In this document: one piece after another, positions 8,481-16,894 of the stretch | Layout of the letters: each line of letters begins with the position of its first letter | Numbering within the stretch: position 1 is the stretch's first letter | Assembly: GCA_900546265.1 (NCBI GenBank) | Contig: URCA01000026.1 | Coordinates: 1 to 47,702 of the forward strand | DNA: 47,702 nt | Direction of reading: 5' to 3' | From: an uncultured Oscillospiraceae bacterium | Lineage (GTDB): Bacteria; Bacillota; Clostridia; Oscillospirales; Acutalibacteraceae | Program-made: the position numbers and the translations under genes | Notes under the pieces: generated by a model | Seen by the model: only the letters and a program-made list of their open reading frames with translations | Told to the model about the DNA's origin: nothing | The model's database searches: none

Positions 8481-9718
8481 CGAGCTTTGACACGCTGTAT
8501 AAGGATCTGCTGCGCCGTAGCTTTTCGGACGGCAAGGAGCCGCTGCCGGAATACGACGCGTACCATCTGGACTGCCTGCTGCATCCGGAGAAATATCCCC
8601 CCGTGCTGCGCACCGCCTCCTGCGGCGAGGGGGACTGCGAGCACGCCTGCCAGAACAGCTGCATCTTCGATGCCATCGTCACCGGGGAGGACGGCTCAAT
8701 GGAGATCGATCCCGCCCTGTGCACCGGCTGCGCGGCCTGTATTGAGGCCTGCCGGATGGAGCGGCTGACCGCGAGCCGGGATATTCTGCCCGCCATGAAG
8801 GCGGTACGGGAGGCGCAGGGGCCAGCGTATGTGCTGGTAGCGCCGGCGTTCATGGGGCAGTTCAGCCCGGAGGTGACGCCCGGCAAGCTGCGCAGCGCCT
8901 TCAAGGCCCTGGGGTTCGCGGGCATGATCGAGGTGGCGCTGTTCGCCGACATCCTCACCCTCAAGGAAGCGCTGGAGTTCGACAGGCATATTCTTAACGA
9001 TGGGGATTACCAGTTGACCAGCTGCTGCTGCCCCATGTGGATCGCCATGATTCGGAAAATCTATCACGAGCTGATGCCCCATGTGCCGGGGGCGGTGTCC
9101 CCGATGATCGCCTGCGGGCGGGTGGTGAAAAAGCTGCATCCCGACGCGGTGACGGTGTTTGTCGGCCCGTGCCTGGCCAAAAAGAGCGAGGCGAGAGAGC
9201 CGGATATTGCCGGCGCGGTGGATTACGTGCTGACCTTCCAGGAGGTGCAGGACGTGTTCGAGGCGGCGGGGATCGATCCGGCCGATCAGCCGGAGAACGA
9301 GAAGGATCACTCCTCCCGGGCAGGCCGGATTTATGCCCACACCGGCGGGGTGAGCGAAGCGGTGCGCTGCACGGTGGAGCAGCTGAATCCTCACCGAAGC
9401 ATCACCGTCCACACCCGGCAGGCCGACGGAGTACCCGCCTGCCGGGCCATGATCGAGGAGCTGAAAAGCGGGCAGACCACCGCCAACTTTTACGAGGGAA
9501 TGGGCTGCGTCGGGGGCTGCGTCGGGGGGCCGAAGGCCATTCTCAGCCGGGAAGAGGGCCGGGAGCATGTGGTGGCCTACGGCAATGAGGCAGCCTATGC
9601 CACGCCTCTGGAAAACCCTTATGTCATCGAGCTGCTTCATCGGCTGGGCTTCGACACGGTGGAGGAGCTGCTGGAATACAGCGATATCTTCACCCGGGAT
9701 TTTGGGCCAAAGGAATAA
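8477..9718 (+). CDS. monomeric [FeFe] hydrogenase with TSCCCP motif (group B-like)
   Basis: Predicted H2-producing or H2-oxidising enzyme using ferredoxin. N-terminal cluster Cys residues are C49, C54, C58 and C62 (unusual spacing) and C82, C85, C88, C92 (CxxCxxCxxxC). The H-cluster motifs are L1 TSCCCPMW (181-188), L2 GPCLAKKSE (230-238) and L3 EGMGCVGGCVGGPK (340-353). L2 has Gly where group A enzymes have Met, and L3 ends GGP rather than GGG, which fits the less-studied group B type. The extra Cys in L1 is known in some enzymes to let the H-cluster enter a reversible O2-protected state. At 413 residues it is compact. No maturation genes (HydE/F/G) are in the window. An intrinsic terminator follows. 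Confidence 0.92.
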   Translation: MTSFDTLYKDLLRRSFSDGKEPLPEYDAYHLDCLLHPEKYPPVLRTASCGEGDCEHACQNSCIFDAIVTGEDGSMEIDPALCTGCAACIEACRMERLTASRDILPAMKAVREAQGPAYVLVAPAFMGQFSPEVTPGKLRSAFKALGFAGMIEVALFADILTLKEALEFDRHILNDGDYQLTSCCCPMWIAMIRKIYHELMPHVPGAVSPMIACGRVVKKLHPDAVTVFVGPCLAKKSEAREPDIAGAVDYVLTFQEVQDVFEAAGIDPADQPENEKDHSSRAGRIYAHTGGVSEAVRCTVEQLNPHRSITVHTRQADGVPACRAMIEELKSGQTTANFYEGMGCVGGCVGGPKAILSREEGREHVVAYGNEAAYATPLENPYVIELLHRLGFDTVEELLEYSDIFTRDFGPKE

Positions 9719-9754
9719 CGGGCCGGATGTATCATCCGACGATAGGTATGTTCA

Positions 9755-9791
9755 GGCGCCGCTCCGAAAAGAGCGGCGCCGTTTATTTTTT
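9755..9791 (+). terminator. intrinsic terminator after the hydrogenase gene
   Basis: GGCGCCGCTC/GAGCGGCGCC (9755-9764 with 9771-9780), loop CGAAAA, then GTTTATTTTTT. Confidence 0.92.
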
Positions 9792-9820
9792 GATTTTTTG
9801 GATGGATATGGAAATCCACC

Positions 9821-9849
9821 TTGTAAAAAGGGGAAAGGCAACGTATAAT
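9821..9849 (+). promoter_or_regulatory. strong promoter for the GGDEF-EAL gene
   Basis: TTGTAA (9821-9826), 17 nt, TATAAT (9844-9849). It is 64 nt upstream of the start codon and just after the preceding terminator. Confidence 0.8.
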
Positions 9850-9913
9850 GGGAAAATAACAATGCTGTTGGGCTCCCATACCGGGCGAGGGGCGGTACGG
9901 CCAGGAGGACGCC

Positions 9914-12046
9914 ATGTTTGATTTGATGAACGAGATACCAGAATTGGTTTACGTGTCCGATTTGGAGAACTACGATTTGCTGCTCGTCAACACCGCCGGA
10001 CGGGAAACTTTTCATTTGAAGGACAGTCAGGGACTCAAGTGCTATCAGGCGCTGCAGGGGCGGGATGCGCCCTGCCCATTCTGCACCAACGCGCGGCTGA
10101 ATACCGAAACCCCGTATACCTGGGAGTACACCAACCCGCTGACACATCGGCATTATCTGCTCAAGGACAAGCTGATTCGCTGGAAGGGACGGCTGGCCCG
10201 CCTGGAAATCGCGTTTGACATCACCGAAACGGAAAACAAGAAAATCGCTCTGCAGAACGCCCTGGACGGGGATAAAATGATCATGGAATGCGTGCAGATG
10301 CTGTATCAGTCTGAGGATGTCGACAGCGCTATCAACCGGGTACTCGATCGGGTGGGCTCGTTCATGTCGGCGGACAGGGCCTATCTGTTCGCCATCCAGG
10401 GAGAGCGGATGGCCAACACCCATGAATGGTGCGCGCCTGGGGTGGAGCCGCAAATCCAGAATCTTCAGGATTTGGACATTCGGCTGCTGGACAGGTGGCG
10501 GCCCAGCTTCGACAGGCAGGAATGCGTTATCATCGAGGATTTGGAAGCCATCCGGGACGATTCTCCCGACGAATATGAGACGTTGAATATACAGGGGATC
10601 TCCAGTCTGGTGGCGGTGCCTCTGGAAAAGGACGGGGAGCTGACCGGGTATATCGGGGTGGACAACCCGCCGGCGGAGAAAATCGCCAACATATCGCCGC
10701 TGCTGCACACGCTGCGGTATTTTCTGATGACATCCTTGAGACGGGCGGAGGATGAGCGGCAGCTGGTGCGCCTGAGCTATTACGACACGTTGACCGGCTT
10801 CTACAACCGGAACCGCTATATCCGGGACATCAACAGGCAGGCGCAGGCGGACGGGTCGTTCGGCATTGCCTATTTGGATGTCAACGGCCTGAAGGATATC
10901 AACGATTATTACGGGCACGATTACGGCGATCAGGTGCTGGCATCCTGCGCCCAGAAAATCCGGGACGCGTTTCCAACGGGGGATTTTTACCGCATCGGCG
11001 GCGATGAGTTCGTGGTGCTGTGCCGGGGGTTGGAGGAAGAGGCGTTCCTGTCCGTGGTGAAGAAGCTGCGCGGGCTGTTCGCGGCGGGGGGCGTATGCCA
11101 TGCGGCGGTCGGCTGTCAGTGGACGGAAAAGACGGCGAATATCCAGCAGTTGATCACCGCGGCGGACACCATGATGTACGAGGATAAAAAGCATTTTTAC
11201 CGAAGGAATTCCCAGTCCAACCGATACCGGCATTACAACGACGATGTGCTGGGGCTGACGGTGCCCGGTGTGCTGCCCAAGCTGCTGGAGGAGGAACGGT
11301 TTGTTATCTATTTCCAGCCGAAGAAGGCCTTTCATGATCGGACGCTGATCGGCGCGGAAGCGCTGGTGCGGTACCGCACCCCGGAGGGCGATGTGATTCC
11401 GCCGGATCAATTTCTGCCGCTGCTGGAGGAATCCCGGCTGATCCGTCTGGTGGACTATTATGTATTCGATCGCTGCTGCGCAAAAATCGCCGCCTGGAGA
11501 GAGCAAGGGAAAACGCCGGTGCCGCTGTCGGTGAATTTTTCCCGGTATACCCTGGCGGAGCCCGACCTGCCAGACAGGCTGACCGCCTCCTGCGACGCTT
11601 ACGGAGTGCCTCCGGCATTGCTGGAAATCGAGATTACGGATAGCGCGCAGGGACCGGAGGGGGACGATGTATCTGCGTTGATTCGGACGCTGCGGGAGGC
11701 GGGGTTTGCCGTGTCCATCGACGATTTCGGCGTGCAATACGCCAATCTGCCCCTGTTCACCTCGGTGGATTTCGATGTGCTGAAAATTGACAAGGGTCTG
11801 GTGGACAACATCGTCACCAATGAAAAGGCTCAGGCGATGGTGAGGGCTCTGGCCCATGTCTGCCAGGTCATGAATATCCGCACCATCGCCGAGGGCGTGG
11901 AAACGGAGGAACAGTTCGCCATGCTCAAAAAATTGGGTTTTGGAGCGGCGCAGGGATATTTGTTCAGCCGGCCCATTCCGATGGAGGAATATGAAGCCGC
12001 CTATATGCAGCCAAAAGTGCCGGATGCTGCAAGTAAGGGACCGTAA
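9914..12046 (+). CDS. PAS-GAF-GGDEF-EAL cyclic-di-GMP protein
   Basis: Cytosolic signalling protein predicted to make and/or degrade c-di-GMP. Order: PAS-like domain (about 8-110), GAF domain (about 125-285), GGDEF domain (about 290-425; RIGGDEFVVL intact at about 361) and EAL domain (about 445-690; GAEALVRY near 482, EIT, SIDDFG, VLKID and AEGVE present). The loop normally DFGTGYSSL reads DFGVQYANL, a mild departure that could affect dimer-dependent activation. The PAS domain holds C43, C54 and C57 (CPFC), a possible redox or metal site. There are no membrane segments. ATG 9914 has AGGAGG 5 nt upstream. It is a single-gene unit with its own promoter and terminator. Confidence 0.94.
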   Translation: MFDLMNEIPELVYVSDLENYDLLLVNTAGRETFHLKDSQGLKCYQALQGRDAPCPFCTNARLNTETPYTWEYTNPLTHRHYLLKDKLIRWKGRLARLEIAFDITETENKKIALQNALDGDKMIMECVQMLYQSEDVDSAINRVLDRVGSFMSADRAYLFAIQGERMANTHEWCAPGVEPQIQNLQDLDIRLLDRWRPSFDRQECVIIEDLEAIRDDSPDEYETLNIQGISSLVAVPLEKDGELTGYIGVDNPPAEKIANISPLLHTLRYFLMTSLRRAEDERQLVRLSYYDTLTGFYNRNRYIRDINRQAQADGSFGIAYLDVNGLKDINDYYGHDYGDQVLASCAQKIRDAFPTGDFYRIGGDEFVVLCRGLEEEAFLSVVKKLRGLFAAGGVCHAAVGCQWTEKTANIQQLITAADTMMYEDKKHFYRRNSQSNRYRHYNDDVLGLTVPGVLPKLLEEERFVIYFQPKKAFHDRTLIGAEALVRYRTPEGDVIPPDQFLPLLEESRLIRLVDYYVFDRCCAKIAAWREQGKTPVPLSVNFSRYTLAEPDLPDRLTASCDAYGVPPALLEIEITDSAQGPEGDDVSALIRTLREAGFAVSIDDFGVQYANLPLFTSVDFDVLKIDKGLVDNIVTNEKAQAMVRALAHVCQVMNIRTIAEGVETEEQFAMLKKLGFGAAQGYLFSRPIPMEEYEAAYMQPKVPDAASKGP

Positions 12047-12069
12047 CGATAAGTTGCGGTCCCTTTATT
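12035..12069. terminator. bidirectional terminator between GGDEF-EAL and DUF1622 genes
   Basis: AAGGGACCGTAAC pairs with GTTGCGGTCCCTT (one G-T wobble) around loop GATAA, at 12035-12065. The GGDEF-EAL stop codon lies inside the stem. A TTTATT tail follows on the plus strand. Confidence 0.75.
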
Positions 12070-12418
12070 CGTGGGGCTCCTCGGCGTCCTCTGTTAGCTG
12101 CTCGGTGTGCGCTTCTTCGTTTTTGATTTCCCAGTGGATCAGAAAAGTCAGCGCCGCCCGCAGGGCGATGATGGCCGCTACGGTATAGATTTCCGAGAAT
12201 TCCCTCACGACCACGGTGCGCAGGATTTCGCTCCCCAGTTTGAACTCCAGGCCGGTGGCCATCCCCTTGGCCAGATTCAGCCGGGTCAACGGATGGCGGC
12301 AGATAAAGCCCCAGATGCCCTTGATGCCCGCGCTGATGATAACAAACACGCCGATAAACTCGAACAGCACAATGGCCACGTCCACCAGGGAACGCAGCAG
12401 GCCATGCAGAAGCTCCAA
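12065..12418 (-). CDS. DUF1622 family membrane protein
   Basis: Small integral membrane protein of 117 residues, function unknown. Hydrophobic segments lie at about 12-32 and 75-95, and the conserved central motif LAKGMATGLEFKLGSEILRTVV is typical of DUF1622. The acidic C-terminus is probably cytosolic. The start is TTG 12418 with AAAGGATGGTG upstream on the minus strand. It converges on the GGDEF-EAL gene. The gap upstream (12419-12611) holds a 23S-like scrap and a terminator hairpin. Confidence 0.8.
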   Translation of the reverse strand: MELLHGLLRSLVDVAIVLFEFIGVFVIISAGIKGIWGFICRHPLTRLNLAKGMATGLEFKLGSEILRTVVVREFSEIYTVAAIIALRAALTFLIHWEIKNEEAHTEQLTEDAEEPHE

Positions 12419-12498
12419 GCGGACGCACCATCCTTTTCTCTATGGGCTCCTGGGGAACAAGGGCGCTTCAGAAGCGGCCTGGTTTCCCGGAAACCTAT

Positions 12499-12526
12499 GG
12501 TTAAACCCCTCGGTTATTAGTATGGC
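12499..12526 (-). other. short sequence resembling the 3' end of 23S rRNA
   Basis: On the minus strand this 28-nt stretch contains TACTAATAACCGAGG followed by GGTTTAACC. This closely resembles the extreme 3' end of bacterial 23S rRNA (in E. coli TACTAATGAACCGTGAGG then CTTAACC). The sequence on either side does not look like 23S or 5S. It could be a remnant of an rRNA operon or coincidence. Confidence 0.4.
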
Positions 12527-12551
12527 GCAACCCCGGACAAATATGTCTAGC

Positions 12552-12590
12552 GCTGTATTGTGAATTTTATTCACAATACAGCATTTTTTA
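12552..12590 (+). terminator. intrinsic terminator with no upstream plus-strand gene
   Basis: A perfect 13-bp stem GCTGTATTGTGAA/TTCACAATACAGC (12552-12564 with 12570-12582) is followed by ATTTTTTATTG. The nearest plus-strand gene ends at 12046 with its own terminator, so what this one ends is unexplained. Confidence 0.75.
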
Positions 12591-12611
12591 TTGTTATATA
12601 TAGAAAATATA

Positions 12612-12639
12612 TTGATAAAACGTAAGAAAAATGTATAAT
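12612..12639 (+). promoter_or_regulatory. promoter for the LRR protein gene
   Basis: TTGATA (12612-12617), 16 nt, TATAAT (12634-12639). Confidence 0.8.
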
Positions 12640-12682
12640 AATAGGCGCCCTTACACCAAAAAGGAAAGGATTGGCGAATTGT

Positions 12683-14683
12683 ATGAAAAATTACCATGTG
12701 GCCAATCGGCTGCTGGGAGCGGTGGCTGCTTTGCTCATGACCATCGGCCTGCCTCCGGGCGGGCCAGTCGTTTCGGCTGGAGGGTTCCGCGAGGAAGCGT
12801 TGGACGCGGGGGTGAGAGCCGCTGTCCGCGCGCAGCTGGGCATAGCCGGGGACACGGCTTTGACCCAGGCGGATATGGAGGGGTTGGAAAGACTCAGCAT
12901 CAGGAAAATGGGGGTCAAAAGCCTGGAGGGCTTGGAATACGCGGTCAATCTGGAGTGGCTGGATGTGAGCGGCAACCCGGAGCTACGAAGGATTCCGGAG
13001 GGGTGGCTGGACGCGCTGCCCGCCTTATCCTATCTCAACCTCAGCGGCTCGTCCCTGACTGGCTTTCCGGCCGCTCTATATGCCGGGCGCCTGTCCGTCT
13101 GGGAGGATCAGCTGCGTCAGGCAGAGTGGGAGGAAACGACAGGCGGATGGAACACGGACGATTTGCCTCGCTTCACGCTGGTGATGAAGCAAATGCCACC
13201 CTTGAGAATGCTGTGGACGGATATGCGCCGTGCCCAGGCGGCTTTCGAAGCCGTACAGGCAAAGGCGGACGCTATGACGCCAGAGGGCGAGGGGGCCTGC
13301 GCCCCGGCCGAGGTTCAGGCTCTCATCGGGTTGAAGCTGTCGTATCCTTCCCGCTTTGACGACGTGCAGATTCGGGGCGGCGCCTTAATCCGGCTGACGG
13401 ACACCATCCTGTCTCAGGGCAACCTCACGGAGCGGGAGGCCGAGGCGCTAGGTGTGATGGGATTGACCGCCGCCGAGCTGTATGCATATCCGCTGCCGGA
13501 AGGGACAACGCTCGGGGAGATGAACGCGACGGGACAAAGTATCAGGGATCTGCTGGGACGGGATTTTAATACGCTGCTGCCGCTGCTGAGCAGGAAACTG
13601 ACGCTGGATGTGCTGAAGGCGGCGGCGGAAAGCGCCGGCCTGCGGGTGCAGGATTCCTACCCCGACTTAAACGGCTTTTTTGCCGACCTGCTGGGACAGC
13701 AGGGATGGACGTATGCGCCTGGTGATCCGGTGGGAAGCGCGCTGCTGACCATACTGAGCGAGACAGCGCGGGAAATGGGACTGCCCGTTTTTACCGATTT
13801 ACCGAATGCCTTTGTGGCCGTTTTGGCCGAGAGGCTGGGGATGGACTGGAACGGGAGAACCCTGATGGGGGAAATGCTGGCCGATCTGATGGACGTGCCC
13901 TGGGAAAAGCTGGCCGGCCAGCTTCCCGGCGCAGCGCCTGGGGAAGAGACGGGCCGGACGCTGGGCGAGCTCCTGGAGGACAGCCTGGCCGGCGAGAACC
14001 CAAACGCCACACTCTACTTAGTCAAGGCCGAGGCGGGAGACGACCCGGCGGTTATCCGCATGCATCATCCGGATAGGGAAAACCTGAATGTCACCGCCAG
14101 GCTGGACGGCCGGACGCTGCCGGTCACCGACGAGGGAGACGGGTATTTTCATGTGGAGGTGCCCCGCCGGGCGGGTAGCTACACGCTGGAAATACAGGCG
14201 GTTTCCACGAAAGAGCCGTTGGTGTTCGAGGGGCTGGAGGAGGACGATTCCTCGTATTCCTATCGGATGCAGGTGCGGGTGATGGCCCCTCCCAGCCAGA
14301 AGTGCGCCTTGAACAGCTTCGAACTGGCCGGGGCGCGGGGAACGATTGATGAGGCGGCCAAAACCGTGCAGGTGACCCTTCCAAAAGGAACGGATCTCAC
14401 GGCGCTGACTCCGCGGCTGACGGTGTCCGATAAGGCGTCGCATAATGTGAACGGGCCGCTGGATTTTACCAAACCGGTGCAAATTCTCGTGACCGCGGAG
14501 GACGGGGTGCATACGGCCCGGTATACGGTCACGGTACAGGTGGAAAACGGTGCGCCCAAGGGGACGGACCCGGTATCGGCATCGTCTCCTCCGGACACCG
14601 GCGAGAGAGCCTTGACAGGATGCCTTACCCTGGCGGCAGCGGCGCTGGGGACGGCCAGGATCAGCCGGAGGAAACGGCTTTAG
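12683..14683 (+). CDS. secreted leucine-rich-repeat protein with PPDTG sortase-like anchor
   Basis: Predicted cell-wall-attached surface protein, about 666 residues, function unknown. Seen: an N-terminal signal peptide (about residues 1-35), a short run of leucine-rich repeats (about 65-130, e.g. LEGLEYAVNLEWLDVSGN), a long middle region of unknown fold, a cadherin-like/bacterial-Ig-like sandwich domain (about 540-635, ending ARYTVTVQVEN), then PPDTG, a hydrophobic stretch and a basic RRKR tail, which is the layout of a sortase signal. No sortase gene is in the window. The start is ATG 12683 (MKNYHVANR), which gives a normal signal peptide; TTG 12671 is a closer fit to one of two AAGGA sites and would add four residues. 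It has its own promoter. Confidence 0.8.
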   Translation: MKNYHVANRLLGAVAALLMTIGLPPGGPVVSAGGFREEALDAGVRAAVRAQLGIAGDTALTQADMEGLERLSIRKMGVKSLEGLEYAVNLEWLDVSGNPELRRIPEGWLDALPALSYLNLSGSSLTGFPAALYAGRLSVWEDQLRQAEWEETTGGWNTDDLPRFTLVMKQMPPLRMLWTDMRRAQAAFEAVQAKADAMTPEGEGACAPAEVQALIGLKLSYPSRFDDVQIRGGALIRLTDTILSQGNLTEREAEALGVMGLTAAELYAYPLPEGTTLGEMNATGQSIRDLLGRDFNTLLPLLSRKLTLDVLKAAAESAGLRVQDSYPDLNGFFADLLGQQGWTYAPGDPVGSALLTILSETAREMGLPVFTDLPNAFVAVLAERLGMDWNGRTLMGEMLADLMDVPWEKLAGQLPGAAPGEETGRTLGELLEDSLAGENPNATLYLVKAEAGDDPAVIRMHHPDRENLNVTARLDGRTLPVTDEGDGYFHVEVPRRAGSYTLEIQAVSTKEPLVFEGLEEDDSSYSYRMQVRVMAPPSQKCALNSFELAGARGTIDEAAKTVQVTLPKGTDLTALTPRLTVSDKASHNVNGPLDFTKPVQILVTAEDGVHTARYTVTVQVENGAPKGTDPVSASSPPDTGERALTGCLTLAAAALGTARISRRKRL

Positions 14684-14684
14684 G

Positions 14685-14726
14685 GCAAAAACAAGACGGC
14701 ACGGTCATTCTCAGGCCGTGCCGTCT
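14685..14726 (-). terminator. terminator for the YtrA-type operon
   Basis: AGACGGCACGG (14694-14704) pairs with CCGTGCCGTCT (14716-14726). Read on the minus strand it is followed by TTGTTTTTG. It sits 3 nt past the permease stop. Confidence 0.75.
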
Positions 14727-14728
14727 CA

Positions 14729-16792
14729 TTATGATTTGCCAAATTGCTGGAGAAAGTCCGGGAGCGCACTGTCTGGCGCATTTCGATACAAGATGGCTCG
14801 TTCGCCTTCCCGAGTTTCCAGAAAAAGCCCATACAGAGGCTTTGTGATGTCGGGAGCGGTGTTCGACAGGCCTTCCAAAGCACCGGCCAGATCCGCCAGC
14901 GGCTCCTGCAGAAGCTGGAGCATATCGCCGGAGAAATACCGCTCGAACGAGCGCGGACGGCCGTTCTCATCCAGAAATTGCAGGGCCTGCACCCGCAGGG
15001 AATCGTATTCCGACCAATCGGATCGCTTCAGGCAGGCGAGCACGTCGATGCTCTGGCTTTCATTGGACAGCTGCATATACTGGGCGCTGGTTTTTGGCAG
15101 CAGCGTACCGAGCGGGATGGCGGTCTGATACGACCGGGTGCCGAGGCTGCCGTACAGCATCACCGACGGCAGGAAAGAATGCCCGCTGACATCGTACCCG
15201 TTTGTAAATACTGGGTTGCCGTATGGACGCGCCGTGAGATAGCTGTACCAGGAGGTAAAGTCCAGGGAGGCCACTTCCTCCCGCAGTGTTTTATACAGGG
15301 TGTCGGCCTGCTGTCTGTTCAAGCCGTCCACGTTGACGGTGGGGGATTCCGGCAGCTTGAGATAGGCCTCCTGAAAGGTGGGGTTTTTCGCAAGCTCCTG
15401 GGCGATGGTGTTTAAGTCCTGAGAGCTCAGCAGAATGTTCCGGTGCACTGTACGTCCACGGAGATAGACGATCACCTGCTCGGTGACAAAGCCGGGGGTG
15501 TTTCTTTTGATGTTGTAGCTGTTGGACGACAGACTCAGGGTATAGGCCAGCCGCTCGGACACCACGTCACGGATAACGGAGGAGGTATGACGCACGGAGG
15601 AGGTTTTGGCGCTGAAATATTCATTGGTGTTGTCTTCCTCTATAAAGCGCACCGCCTGGATGTCTTCGGCGTCGGGCTGGATGCTTTTGGTGGAATAGTA
15701 AGCGACGGTGACACCGCCGATAAACAGGCCGTTCATCACCAGCAGAATACCCAGCGCCGGGATGGATTGCAGCAGGCTGCGCCATTTCCGCGTGGTGAAC
15801 AGTTCGTACAGGAAATAGAGGAACACAGCCCCCAGATAGCAGACCACGCAGAGAAACTGCTGATCGGCGGCCATAGAGCTCTCTCCGAGGAGGCTGTCGA
15901 TGATCATGACGCAGGGGATGAGACAGATGAGCATGGCGATGAGCAGCCGGTAAACCGTCTGAAGCGCCCGATTGGGGGCCGATTTGCCGGCGCTTTCGCT
16001 CTTGCGGCGGTGAAACAGCCAGCAGGCGGCCCCGGTATACAGCACGCCGACGCACAGGGTGTATACCCCGCCCTGTGCAAAGGTGAAGGACAGCTTCGGA
16101 TCGCCGGTAAAGATACCGAAAATCAGGTTGGTCACCACGTTGTGCTGGGCGTCCAGAGGCGGGATGAAATTCAGGGATGGAATAGCCGGCAGCAGGCTTT
16201 GCAGCGTGGCGCCGAACACCGCCAGCAGCAGCCGGGGCATCAGCAGCAGAAGGAGGGAAACGGTCACGTTAGTAAACAACGTGCCGGTCACGCACATGCC
16301 GACGGCGAAGGTGGCGGCCACATACAGGCTGGCCGCCAGGGTGTTGAACAATAGGACGAGCATACTTGGCAGGTTGAATGAATAATGGGCGCCCAACAGG
16401 GAGAAGCTGGCCACCGACAAAAGGGTGGACACCACGGCGGCGGCGGTCAGCCAGGTCAATACCGCGGCAAAAAAGCTGAAAAACAAAGATATGCGGCTGT
16501 TGGGCAGGGCGTGATAAAAATCGCAGGCAGGCCGCTTATTCAAAAACTGGAAAAGATACAGCACCATAATGGGCGCGAGTATAAGGAAGCAGAGAATCAA
16601 CAGGGGATGCATATCCATGGCGTCCAGAGCGATGATGCCGGTGTAACCGTGGCGCTGGGAGGACTGCACGAGGTAGCCGATGGGAATCAGGACAGCCTCC
16701 AACGACAGAAGCAGCGTGCCGGCCACGCCGATAAATTTCAGCTGGCGAAGCGCGTCGAGATACAGGCTGCGATCAAACAGGTGCTTTCTCAT
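14729..16792 (-). CDS. ABC-2-type transporter permease of a YtrA/YtrB-like operon
   Basis: Integral membrane permease, 687 residues, expected to work with the ATPase encoded just upstream. About ten hydrophobic segments fill roughly residues 20-385; a hydrophilic C-terminal domain (about 390-687, likely extracytoplasmic) follows, as in permeases carrying a DUF6449-like domain. ATG 16792 has GGAGGGTG 5 nt upstream. It is the last gene of a minus-strand operon regulator-ATPase-permease, 100 nt after the ATPase gene; that gap contains small hairpins (ACCGGC/GCCGGT, CGGC/GCCG) and no gene. In Bacillus the equivalent operon responds to cell-wall antibiotics; the substrate here is unknown. Confidence 0.85.
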   Translation of the reverse strand: MRKHLFDRSLYLDALRQLKFIGVAGTLLLSLEAVLIPIGYLVQSSQRHGYTGIIALDAMDMHPLLILCFLILAPIMVLYLFQFLNKRPACDFYHALPNSRISLFFSFFAAVLTWLTAAAVVSTLLSVASFSLLGAHYSFNLPSMLVLLFNTLAASLYVAATFAVGMCVTGTLFTNVTVSLLLLLMPRLLLAVFGATLQSLLPAIPSLNFIPPLDAQHNVVTNLIFGIFTGDPKLSFTFAQGGVYTLCVGVLYTGAACWLFHRRKSESAGKSAPNRALQTVYRLLIAMLICLIPCVMIIDSLLGESSMAADQQFLCVVCYLGAVFLYFLYELFTTRKWRSLLQSIPALGILLVMNGLFIGGVTVAYYSTKSIQPDAEDIQAVRFIEEDNTNEYFSAKTSSVRHTSSVIRDVVSERLAYTLSLSSNSYNIKRNTPGFVTEQVIVYLRGRTVHRNILLSSQDLNTIAQELAKNPTFQEAYLKLPESPTVNVDGLNRQQADTLYKTLREEVASLDFTSWYSYLTARPYGNPVFTNGYDVSGHSFLPSVMLYGSLGTRSYQTAIPLGTLLPKTSAQYMQLSNESQSIDVLACLKRSDWSEYDSLRVQALQFLDENGRPRSFERYFSGDMLQLLQEPLADLAGALEGLSNTAPDITKPLYGLFLETREGERAILYRNAPDSALPDFLQQFGKS

Positions 16793-16894
16793 GACACCCT
16801 CCCTTCTCCGCAGACGTAGGGGAAACGGCTAAGCCGCCCGGACAGAACCGGCAAAAGGGGCCTGCACGCCTGAGCGCGGCCGGTAAAACAACCA

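Noticed and set aside
9752..11857. 701-residue minus-strand frame opposite the GGDEF-EAL gene
   Set aside because: Shadow frame; the plus strand has intact PAS, GAF, GGDEF and EAL motifs plus a promoter and ribosome site.
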